This document shows, piece after piece, positions 22,702 to 28,869 of a stretch of DNA of 28,869 bases. A model generated the notes under the pieces. The model did not search any database and was not told the origin of the DNA. It worked only from the letters and a program-made list of their open reading frames with translations. Every line of letters begins with the position of its first letter. The stretch's first letter is position 1. The translations under genes were made by a program, and so were the position numbers. The stretch comes from Bacillota bacterium (GTDB taxonomy: Bacteria > Bacillota > Clostridia > Christensenellales > Aristaeellaceae). Where the stretch lies: assembly GCA_023402355.1 (NCBI GenBank), contig JAEXCG010000022.1:1-28869 (forward strand). The letters are read 5' to 3'.

Positions 22702-22729
22702 ACAAATATTTATCTTCCAAACAAATGTT
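22702..22729. promoter_or_regulatory. Two direct repeats, candidate LsrR operators on the lsrR side
   Basis: ACAAATATT (22702-22710) and ACAAATGTT (22721-22729), 19 bp apart. The second sits in a near-palindrome AAACA-AA-TGTTT (22719-22730). They lie just downstream of the lsrR transcription start. A third copy, inverted (AACATTTGT), is at 22895-22903 in the lsrA leader. Confidence 0.45.
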
Positions 22730-22740
22730 TTGATAAATAG

Positions 22741-22769
22741 AGTATAGCATTCACGTGCTGCAATGTCAA
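22741..22769 (-). promoter_or_regulatory. lsrR promoter
   Basis: Minus strand TTGACA (22769-22764), 17-nt spacer, TATACT (22746-22741). The RNA would start near 22734 with a leader of about 57 nt. Confidence 0.82.
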
Positions 22770-22836
22770 TTCTTTTCAAAAAACACGGGAATATATTATC
22801 ATGATGGAATAATTGCGAAAAGATATGGATAAATAG

Positions 22837-22865
22837 TTGACAACTCTGCTGAATTATCGTATGAT
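22837..22865 (+). promoter_or_regulatory. lsrA promoter
   Basis: TTGACA (22837-22842), 17-nt spacer, TATGAT (22860-22865). RNA start near 22872, leader about 58 nt. Between the two divergent -35 boxes (22770-22836) the DNA is AT-rich with no recognised site. Confidence 0.82.
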
Positions 22866-22894
22866 GGGGATGGAAATAAATTGTTTCATCTATG

Positions 22895-22903
22895 AACATT
22901 TGT
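22895..22903 (-). promoter_or_regulatory. Third copy of the candidate LsrR 9-mer, in the lsrA leader
   Basis: AACATTTGT, the exact complement of ACAAATGTT at 22721-22729. It lies about 24-32 nt after the lsrA start, nearly the same distance as the outer copy has from the lsrR start. Confidence 0.4.
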
Positions 22904-22929
22904 ATCGATGGGCAGGTGAGTTACGCGCC

Positions 22930-24453
22930 ATGGCAAACGACATGCAGGGCGCTTGTCCGGACACCATGATTTCCGTGCGCGGCATCCGCAAGGCCTTCGG
23001 GCAAAACGTCGTGCTCAAGGGCATCGACCTGGACGTGCGCGCGGGCGAGGTGCTTGCGCTGATCGGCGGCAACGGCGCCGGCAAATCGACGCTCATGAAG
23101 ATCATCATGGGCATATACCAGCAGGACGAAGGGGAAATTTACGTCGGCGGCCAGCCCGTCAAGCTGGGGCGTCCGGCGGCTTCGCTGGCGCAGGGCATTT
23201 ACCTCGTGCCCCAGGAACCCATGCTCTTTCCCAACATGTCCGTGGAAGAAAACGTGACCATGGGCTTTTCGCAGAAGAAAGCCGAGCTGCACAGGCGCCT
23301 GACGGCGCTTTGCGGCCAGCTTGGCTGGAAGCTCGACCTTTCGCGCCGGGCGGACAGCCTCTCCATCGCGGAGCAGCAGCTCGTGGAGATTTTGCGCGGG
23401 CTGATGCGCGAGGCGCGCATCCTCATCCTCGACGAACCGACGAGCTCGCTCACCTTCAACGAGGTGGAATCGCTCTTTCGCACCATCGAGGACCTTAAAA
23501 AGAAGAACATCAGCATCATCTACATCACGCACCGCCTGACGGAGGTATTCGAAATTGCGACGCACGTGGCGATCATGCGCGACGGCGTCATCACCCTTTC
23601 CGGTCCGGTGTCGGGTTTCGACCGCGAAATGCTCGTGCGCGGCCTGCTGCCGCCGGATACGAAGGAGCGCGAGCGAAAGAGCGCGCACCGCGAGATCGAC
23701 TACGCGGGGCTAAAGCCCGTTCTTCAGGTGCGGCATTTGTCGGGTTACGGCTTTGACGACGTGAGCTTTGAGGTGTATCCGGGCGAGATTCTGGGGCTCG
23801 CGGGCGTCGTGGGCGCGGGCCGAACCGAAATCGCGACCACGATCTTCGGCAAGGACATCGTGCGGGGCGGCAAGGTGCTGCTGCTGGGCGAGGACATCAC
23901 CGGCATGAAGACCAAGCAGGTCATGCAAAAGGGCCTCAGCTACGTGGCCGAGGACCGCTTCCTGCACGGCATCTTCCGCATCAGCGACGTGGCGGCCAAC
24001 ACCTCGGCCTCGAGCCTTTCGAGCATGGGCCGCTTCTTCATGAACTTTGGGCGCGAGCGCAGGCTCACGGACGAATACGTGCAGTCCTTCCGCACGAAGG
24101 TGACGGGGTGCGACCAGCTGATGGGTTCCCTCTCCGGCGGCAACCAGCAGAAGGTCGTCATCGCCCGCTCGCTTTCGACGAAGCCCAAGCTGCTCATTCT
24201 GGACGAGCCCACGCGCGGCATCGACGCCGCGGCGCGCGGCGACGTGTACGCGATCATTCAGCAGCTTCGCGAGCAGGGGCTCGCCATCCTGCTCATCTCC
24301 TCCGACATGGAGGAAATCGTGGAGCTCTCCGACCGCGCGGTGACGATGTACTGCGGGCGGATCAACCACTGCTTTGAAAAGCACGAGATCAATCAGGACA
24401 ACCTGATGGCCGCCGCCTTTGGCGTGTACGAAGGAGGGGTGAGGGGTGCTTAA
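22930..24453 (+). CDS. lsrA: AI-2 import ABC transporter, double ATPase LsrA
   Basis: 507 aa from ATG 22930 (AGGTGAG 9 nt upstream); an in-frame ATG at 22861 lacks a ribosome site and would leave almost no leader. Two fused ATPase domains, as in sugar importers of the Rbs/Lsr type. Domain 1: Walker A GGNGAGKST (residues 46-54), the LsrA-typical GIYLVPQEPMLFPNMS, Walker B ILILDEPTSSL. Domain 2: degenerate Walker A GVVGAGRTE, signature LSGGNQQKVVIA, Walker B LLILDEPTRGID. The ATPase sits on the cytosolic face with LsrC and LsrD. Its end overlaps lsrC by 8 bp. Confidence 0.93.
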   Translation: MANDMQGACPDTMISVRGIRKAFGQNVVLKGIDLDVRAGEVLALIGGNGAGKSTLMKIIMGIYQQDEGEIYVGGQPVKLGRPAASLAQGIYLVPQEPMLFPNMSVEENVTMGFSQKKAELHRRLTALCGQLGWKLDLSRRADSLSIAEQQLVEILRGLMREARILILDEPTSSLTFNEVESLFRTIEDLKKKNISIIYITHRLTEVFEIATHVAIMRDGVITLSGPVSGFDREMLVRGLLPPDTKERERKSAHREIDYAGLKPVLQVRHLSGYGFDDVSFEVYPGEILGLAGVVGAGRTEIATTIFGKDIVRGGKVLLLGEDITGMKTKQVMQKGLSYVAEDRFLHGIFRISDVAANTSASSLSSMGRFFMNFGRERRLTDEYVQSFRTKVTGCDQLMGSLSGGNQQKVVIARSLSTKPKLLILDEPTRGIDAAARGDVYAIIQQLREQGLAILLISSDMEEIVELSDRAVTMYCGRINHCFEKHEINQDNLMAAAFGVYEGGVRGA

Positions 24454-25453
24454 AAAACTGCTGAAGTCGCGCGAGCTGACCTCCATCGTCTTCATCGTCG
24501 TGCTGTTCCTGGGCGTCGGAATCGTCAACCCCGCCTTTCTTTCCAGCCGCAACATCATGCTGTGCTTCAACGGCGGCGTGGTCTACACGATCATGGCGAT
24601 GGGCATCGCGTTCGTCATCATGACGGGCGAGATCGACGTCTCCGTGGGCGCGACGATGGGCATGGCGGCGGCGATATCCGCTACCATGATCCGAGACGGG
24701 GCGCCCTGGGCGCTGGCGATCGGCGCTGCGCTGCTCGTGGGCGTCGCGGTCGGGCTGGTCAACGGCTTTGGCGTGACGGTGATCGGCATCCCGTCGATCA
24801 TCATGACGCTGGGCGTCAACGGCGTCGTGCGCGGCCTCATCTACGTGTACACGGGGGGCAAGTGGGTCGAAAACCTGCCCTACGAATTCAAGGCGCTCTC
24901 CCAGGCGAGCCTGGGGTCGATCACCTACTTTTACCTCGCGGCGCTGGCGGCGATGGTCGCCATCCATCTGCTCCTCACGCGGTCGCGGCGCGGGCGCTAC
25001 CTGGCGGCCGTGGGCGACAACATCGGCGGCGCGACGCTGCTGGGCATCCCGGTCACCGGCACCAAGATCGCCTCGTTCGTGCTGTGCGGCATGGCGGCGG
25101 CCGTGGGCGGCATCCTGTACGTCAGCCGCGTGGGCTTTGTGACGCCGACGGCGGGCAGCGGGTACGAGATGAAGGTCATCGCGGCCTGCGTGCTGGGCGG
25201 CATCAGCCTTTCCGGCGGCGTGGGATCGGTGATCGGCGCGTCGGTGGGCGCGGCCATCATGGCCTCCATCAGCCGCATTCTGGTCTTCCTGGGCTTTTCT
25301 TCCGACTATGACGACACGATCACCGGCATTCTGCTCATCACGATCGTCGTGTGCGACGCGCTGCTGCAGCACAGGGCTGCGGAGCGGGCGCGGCGGGAGC
25401 GGCTTTCGGCCAAGACGGCGAATGCGGGCGCAAAGGAGGCGGCGGCGCAATGA
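24446..25453 (+). CDS. lsrC: AI-2 import ABC transporter permease LsrC
   Basis: 335 aa, GTG start at 24446 with AAGGAGGGG 6 nt upstream, inside the end of lsrA. About eight to ten membrane segments of the ribose-type permease family; motifs FVIMTGEIDVSVGATMG (about 55-72) and CVLGGISLSGGVGSVIGA (about 250-267) are typical. The family pairs two unlike permeases, and this is the first. The last 25 residues are a charged cytosolic tail. Assigned LsrC by order and by partner genes; sequence alone would only say ribose/AI-2 type permease. Confidence 0.88.
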   Translation: MLKKLLKSRELTSIVFIVVLFLGVGIVNPAFLSSRNIMLCFNGGVVYTIMAMGIAFVIMTGEIDVSVGATMGMAAAISATMIRDGAPWALAIGAALLVGVAVGLVNGFGVTVIGIPSIIMTLGVNGVVRGLIYVYTGGKWVENLPYEFKALSQASLGSITYFYLAALAAMVAIHLLLTRSRRGRYLAAVGDNIGGATLLGIPVTGTKIASFVLCGMAAAVGGILYVSRVGFVTPTAGSGYEMKVIAACVLGGISLSGGVGSVIGASVGAAIMASISRILVFLGFSSDYDDTITGILLITIVVCDALLQHRAAERARRERLSAKTANAGAKEAAAQ

Positions 25454-26484
25454 AACGGGTAAAGAAGATGCTCTGCCGCTGGGAGACGTTCCTCGTCGTC
25501 CTGCTGCTGCTGGAAATCGTAGTCTTCGGCGGCATCAACCCCAAGTTCTTAAAGCCGCGCGTGCTGCTGGGCAGCATCAACGACTTCATGTCCATCTGCA
25601 TCATCTCTCTGTTCGTGACGTTTGTGCTCATCACGGGCGGCATGGACATCCAGGCGGGCTCGATCGTCGGGCTCACGTCCATCTCCATCGGCGTGCTCTG
25701 GAACGACGTGGGCATGAACATCTGGGTCGCCTGCGCCGTTGGGCTCGTCATCGGCGCGCTGTGCGGCACGCTTTCCGGCTTCTTCGTGGCCTACGCGGAC
25801 GTGCAGCCGATGGTCGTCACGCTGGGCGGATCGTTCCTCTACTCGGGACTGGCGCTGGCGGTCACCAACCTGTCGGCGACGGAATCGTACAAGGGCATCA
25901 GCGGCTTTCCGGAGGCGTTCACCCGGCTGGCCAAGGGGCGCGTCTTCAAGATCGTTCCCTATCAGCTGCTCATCTTCCTGGGGCTCGTGGTGATCGCCTA
26001 TCTGCTGCTGCACCGAACGACGTATGGCCGCAAGGTGTTCCTGTGCGGCGTCAATCGCCACGCGGCGGAATACTGCGGCATCAAGACGAAGCTCGTCACC
26101 ATGAGCACGTACACGCTTTCCGGCATGAGCGCCTCGCTGGCCGGCATCCTGCTGACCGCATACCTGGGCACCTCGAAGGCGGATCTCGGCAAGGAGCTCA
26201 CGCTGCCGATCATCACCGCAGTCGTGCTGGGCGGCACGTCCAACCTCGGCGGCGCGGGCAGCGTCGTCGGCACCGCGCTCGCGGCGCTGGTCATCGGCAT
26301 ATTGCGCTTCGGCATGTCGATGGCGGGCGTCAACACGCAGTACCTGGACATACCGGTGGGCCTGCTGCTCGTCGTGTCCGTCGCGCTGCGCTTTGCGGGC
26401 AGCAACCCAAGGGTCGCAGCGCTCATGCAGAAGCTGCGGGCAAAGCGCAGGCGTTCGGCCCCCAAGGGCGGGGTTCAAGCGTAA
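25450..26484 (+). CDS. lsrD: AI-2 import ABC transporter permease LsrD
   Basis: 344 aa, ATG at 25450 overlapping the lsrC stop by 4 bp (ATGA), AAAGGAGG 10 nt upstream. Second permease of the pair, with the family stretches FVLITGGMDIQAGSIVGL (about 60-77), DVQPMVVTLGGSFLYSG and VVLGGTSNLGGAGSVVGTAL. About eight to ten hydrophobic segments; basic C-terminal tail (LRAKRRRSAPKGG) on the cytosolic side. Followed by a short hairpin before lsrB. Confidence 0.88.
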   Translation: MKRVKKMLCRWETFLVVLLLLEIVVFGGINPKFLKPRVLLGSINDFMSICIISLFVTFVLITGGMDIQAGSIVGLTSISIGVLWNDVGMNIWVACAVGLVIGALCGTLSGFFVAYADVQPMVVTLGGSFLYSGLALAVTNLSATESYKGISGFPEAFTRLAKGRVFKIVPYQLLIFLGLVVIAYLLLHRTTYGRKVFLCGVNRHAAEYCGIKTKLVTMSTYTLSGMSASLAGILLTAYLGTSKADLGKELTLPIITAVVLGGTSNLGGAGSVVGTALAALVIGILRFGMSMAGVNTQYLDIPVGLLLVVSVALRFAGSNPRVAALMQKLRAKRRRSAPKGGVQA

Positions 26485-26486
26485 AT

Positions 26487-26515
26487 AACCGGGCAGGCGC
26501 AGGGGCTGCGCGGTT
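26487..26515 (+). other. Hairpin between lsrD and lsrB
   Basis: GCGCAG (26497-26502), GGG loop, CTGCGC (26506-26511), with AACC/GGTT (26487-26490/26512-26515) around a bulge. No T run follows. Such hairpins between permease and binding-protein genes often protect the downstream mRNA, so LsrB may be made in excess. Confidence 0.5.
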
Positions 26516-26539
26516 AAATAATGTAGGAGGTTCCCAATT

Positions 26540-27595
26540 ATGAAAAAGTTTCTCGCTGTCATGATGGCCTGCATGCTGCTCGTCGCCTGCAGCGCTTCCG
26601 CTCTGGCGGCCGACATCACGGTCGTGTTCGTTCCCAAGCTGACCGGCAACGCGTTCTTCGAATCCGCGAACGACGGCGCGCAGGAATACGCCTCCAAGAT
26701 CGAGGGCATGACCGTCAAGTACGACGGCAACCCCGAAGCCTCCATCGCCAACCAGGTCACCGTCATCAACAACGCGATTCAGCAGGGCGCCGACGCGCTG
26801 TGCGTGTCCTCCGTGGACGCGACGGGCCTGGACGACGCGATGCGCGAAGCCAAGGAAGCCGGGCTTGCGGTCGTCACGTGGGACTCCGACGTGTCCGGCG
26901 ACTGCCGCACCGTCATGGTCTCCCAGGGCACGCCCGAGCAGCTCGGCCAGATGCTGGCCGACATGCTGGCCGACTCCCTGAAGAGCCGCGGCAAGGACCC
27001 TGAGAAGGACGCCATCAAGTACTGCTGGCATTACTCTCAGGCGACCGTCGCCGACCAGAACAGCTGGCAGGTGGCCGGCGAAAAGTACATCGCCGAGAAG
27101 TACCCGAACTGGGTCAACGTCGCGCCCGACAACTACTACTCCATGCAGGACGCCGAGAAGGCCATCAGCGTGGGTGAATCCATCCTGACCGCGCATGCGG
27201 ACCTCGACGGCATCATCTGCAACGACTCCACCGCTCTGCCGGGCCAGTGCCAGGCGGCGCAGAACCTGGGTCTCACGAAGGACAACATCTCCATCACCGG
27301 CTTTGCCTCCCCGAACTCCATGAAGGATTACTGCCGCGCGGGCATCCTTGAGCGCTGGGGCCTGTGGGATTGCAAGGTGCAGGGCGCGCTGGGCTGCTAC
27401 CTGGCGTACTACATCGCCTCCGGCAACGACGTGAAGGTCGGCGACAAGATCGACGTTCCGGAAATCGGCACCGTCGAAGTCATGCCCAACACGGTTCTGG
27501 ACCCGAACGCGTACACGGCGGAGGATTCCGGCGTCGTGCTGCTGCCGGAGCGCACAGTCTTCACCGCGGAGAACATGGACAACTACAACTTCTAA
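26540..27595 (+). CDS. lsrB: AI-2-binding protein LsrB
   Basis: 351 aa, extracellular binding protein of the AI-2 importer. ATG follows AGGAGG by 9 nt. N-terminal signal with a perfect lipobox LVAC (Cys17), so probably a membrane-anchored lipoprotein; an ordinary cleavage after ALA (residue 24) is the alternative. Family stretches: FVPKLTGNAFF, TWDSDVSGDCRTVMVSQGTPEQLG, TVADQNSW, GLWDCKVQG, and VLLPERTVFT near the end. The AI-2 pocket residues of enteric LsrB (Lys, Asp, Asp, Gln, Pro, Ala) align with Lys33, Asp115, Asp172, Gln173, Pro234 and Gln236; only the last differs (Ala to Gln, by hand alignment). Fourth gene of the operon. Confidence 0.92.
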   Translation: MKKFLAVMMACMLLVACSASALAADITVVFVPKLTGNAFFESANDGAQEYASKIEGMTVKYDGNPEASIANQVTVINNAIQQGADALCVSSVDATGLDDAMREAKEAGLAVVTWDSDVSGDCRTVMVSQGTPEQLGQMLADMLADSLKSRGKDPEKDAIKYCWHYSQATVADQNSWQVAGEKYIAEKYPNWVNVAPDNYYSMQDAEKAISVGESILTAHADLDGIICNDSTALPGQCQAAQNLGLTKDNISITGFASPNSMKDYCRAGILERWGLWDCKVQGALGCYLAYYIASGNDVKVGDKIDVPEIGTVEVMPNTVLDPNAYTAEDSGVVLLPERTVFTAENMDNYNF

Positions 27596-27660
27596 TATCT
27601 TCGGATATTGAAGCCATAAAGCCGAAGTATGGCTGCGGTCCTGCGCCGCAGTCATACTTC
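27593..27660 (+). other. Two hairpins between lsrB and lsrF
   Basis: First, AATATC-TTCG-GATATT (27593-27608), a UUCG tetraloop that includes the lsrB stop codon. Second, a 16-bp stem with one G-U pair: 27622-27637 with 27645-27660 around TCCTGCG. No T run follows, so they are more likely mRNA-stabilising or processing signals than a full terminator, allowing lower lsrF than lsrB levels. Confidence 0.6.
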
Positions 27661-27696
27661 GCGTAATGCAGGCAAAGAACAAGGAGGAGATCCGCT

Positions 27697-28581
27697 ATGG
27701 CAGACAAGGACGGATTGAAAGTCGCAAAGGACTATCACGTCGGCGAACCCTTCGCCAACCAGGGCAGCTTTCACGTTAAGGGCGCGAACAGCCTGGATTG
27801 GGGCATGAAGAAGCATCTTTCCAACATTTTTGATCCGAAGAGCGGCAACACCGTGATGTTCGCGTTCGACCACGGCTACTTCATGGGATCGACCGCCGGA
27901 CTGGAACGCCTGGACCTGGTCGTGCCCAAGCTCATGCCCTACGTGGACGTGCTGATGGGTACGCGCGGGGCGCTGCGCACCTGCATTCCGCCGACCTGCC
28001 GCAAGGCTGTGGCGCTGCGCGTCTCCTCCGGTTCCTCGATGCTGAACGACGATTTGAGCCACGAGGTGCTGGCGGTCGATATCGAGGACGCCATCCGCAT
28101 GAACGCGGACTGCCTCGCCGTGCAGACGTTCATCGGCGCGGACGGGCAGCTTTCGAGCATCGACAACCTTTCCAGGGCGATCAACACGGGCCTTCGCTAC
28201 AGCATCCCCACGCTGGGCGTCGTGGCCGTGGGCAAGCAGATGGAGCGCACCGACCGCTTCTTTAAGCTGGCCACGCGCATCGTGGCGGAGATGGGCGCGA
28301 ACATCATCAAGACGTATTACTGCGAGAACTTTGAGGAAGTCGTCGCGGCCTGCCCGGTGCCGATCGTCGTGGCGGGCGGCAAGAAGCTGCCCGAGGACGA
28401 GGCGCTGACGCTGGCCTATCGCTCCATCGCGGGCGGCGCGCGCGGGCTGGACATGGGCCGCAACATCTTCCAGAGCGAGCACCCCGCGGAAATGGCGCAG
28501 GCCATCCGCAAGGTCGTGCACGAGGGATTCACGGACAAGGAAGCCTACGAGTTTTACACGGACGCGATTCATCAGGCGTAA
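27697..28581 (+). CDS. lsrF: LsrF, 3-hydroxy-5-phosphonooxypentane-2,4-dione thiolase
   Basis: 294 aa, class I aldolase-like barrel. Matches to enteric LsrF are long and clear: MFAFDHGYFMGSTAGLER (residues 54-71), VLMGTRGALR, ATRIVAEMGANIIKTYY (192-208) and CPVPIVVAGGKKLPEDEAL, GLDMGRNIFQSEHP. Lys205 is the expected Schiff-base lysine. LsrF moves an acetyl group from the phosphorylated dione to CoA, giving acetyl-CoA and dihydroxyacetone phosphate, the last step of AI-2 breakdown. ATG at 27697 follows AAGGAGGAG. Last gene of the operon, ended by the hairpin at 28586. Confidence 0.95.
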   Translation: MADKDGLKVAKDYHVGEPFANQGSFHVKGANSLDWGMKKHLSNIFDPKSGNTVMFAFDHGYFMGSTAGLERLDLVVPKLMPYVDVLMGTRGALRTCIPPTCRKAVALRVSSGSSMLNDDLSHEVLAVDIEDAIRMNADCLAVQTFIGADGQLSSIDNLSRAINTGLRYSIPTLGVVAVGKQMERTDRFFKLATRIVAEMGANIIKTYYCENFEEVVAACPVPIVVAGGKKLPEDEALTLAYRSIAGGARGLDMGRNIFQSEHPAEMAQAIRKVVHEGFTDKEAYEFYTDAIHQA

Positions 28582-28585
28582 AGCC

Positions 28586-28616
28586 ATGGCGGACGGCATT
28601 GCCGCCCGCCATTTTT
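28586..28616 (+). terminator. Terminator of the lsrACDBF operon
   Basis: ATGGCGG (28586-28592) with CCGCCAT (28606-28612), inner CGGC-ATT-GCCG (28594-28604), followed by a run of five T. Confidence 0.9.
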
Positions 28617-28637
28617 ACACAGGAAAGGGGGAGCTCC

Positions 28638-28869
28638 ATGGCGGAACAAATTATCAGCCTCGTGCTGCCCGTGCTCGTGATGATCGCGCTTGGGCGGCTG
28701 TGCTGCGTTCGCGGCATTTTAAACGACGAGCGGCATCAGGGACTCAAGGACCTCATCGGAAACGTCCTGCTGCCGGTCGTGCTCTTCAACGCCTTTTTCA
28801 CGGCGGATTACAGCGCGCGCATGCTGCTCGTGTTCACGGTCGTCTTTTTGAGCTGCGGGGCGGCGCTCG
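28638..28869 (+). CDS. AEC (auxin efflux carrier) family transporter, 3' partial
   Basis: First 77 residues visible; the frame runs off the right edge. The start (MAEQIISLVLPVLVMIALGR), the following charged turn, GLKDLIGNVLLPVVLFNAFF and the next hydrophobic stretch are the usual first three segments of AEC permeases, which move organic anions or related solutes. ATG follows a purine run AAAGGGGGAG 4 nt away. It comes 56 bp after lsrF and beyond a terminator, so it is probably a separate unit; a role with AI-2 is not shown. Confidence 0.78.
   Translation, partial: MAEQIISLVLPVLVMIALGRLCCVRGILNDERHQGLKDLIGNVLLPVVLFNAFFTADYSARMLLVFTVVFLSCGAAL

Noticed and set aside
22837..22929. Upstream extension of lsrA beginning at 22837
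   Set aside because: The first codon would be the -35 box of the lsrA promoter itself; ATG 22930 has a ribosome site and fits the family.
28638..28869. AEC transporter as the AI-2 exporter of the lsr operon
   Set aside because: A good terminator separates it from lsrF and AEC proteins are not known AI-2 exporters; only the first part of the gene is visible.

Overview
The window looks like a chromosomal segment of a GC-rich, spore-forming Firmicute, probably a Clostridia-like gut anaerobe (Christensenellales or a neighbouring order is a guess). The evidence is the Firmicutes pair spoIIID-mbl, strong purine-rich Shine-Dalgarno sites, GTG/TTG starts, SAM-I and yybP-ykoY riboswitches with intrinsic terminators, and clear TTGACA/TATAAT promoters. 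No transposase, integrase, tRNA, rRNA or CRISPR array was seen.

Layout. 1-5.5 kb: the end of an ECF transporter operon (ecfT, truA), a secreted WG-repeat protein, spoIIID-mbl, a TtcA-like tRNA thiolase and a small membrane exporter; the last two are divergent with overlapping promoters. 5.5-9.4 kb: a complete SAM-I riboswitch/attenuator driving metK, then recD2. 9.4-10.5 kb: a promoter and a structured non-coding RNA (best guess raiA-motif RNA) leading into a zinc-ribbon protein, then a gene-free stretch with about eight DnaA-box-like 9-mers. 10.5-14 kb: a YjjG-like HAD phosphatase and a lipoprotein with eight peptidoglycan-binding repeats. 14-16.3 kb: a membrane protein with a LexA-like site at its start, the Mn2+ riboswitch and mntP, and a Cys-rich protein. 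16.4-19.7 kb: an orphan DNA methyltransferase, an unknown two-repeat protein and trmD packed as one operon, then a DUF308 membrane protein.

19.7-28.6 kb is the most coherent block: a full Lsr-type autoinducer-2 (AI-2) uptake and processing locus. One arm is lsrR-lsrK-cupin (minus strand); the other is lsrA-lsrC-lsrD-lsrB-lsrF (plus strand). They diverge from a 250-bp control region with two strong promoters and three copies of a 9-mer that may be LsrR operators. By family knowledge, LsrB binds AI-2 outside the cell, LsrACD import it, LsrK phosphorylates it, phospho-AI-2 releases LsrR, and LsrF completes breakdown. No lsrG is present; a small cupin downstream of lsrK may fill that position. 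A transporter of the AEC family begins at the right edge after the operon terminator.

All calls come from reading the sequence and from memory of protein families; no database search was run.
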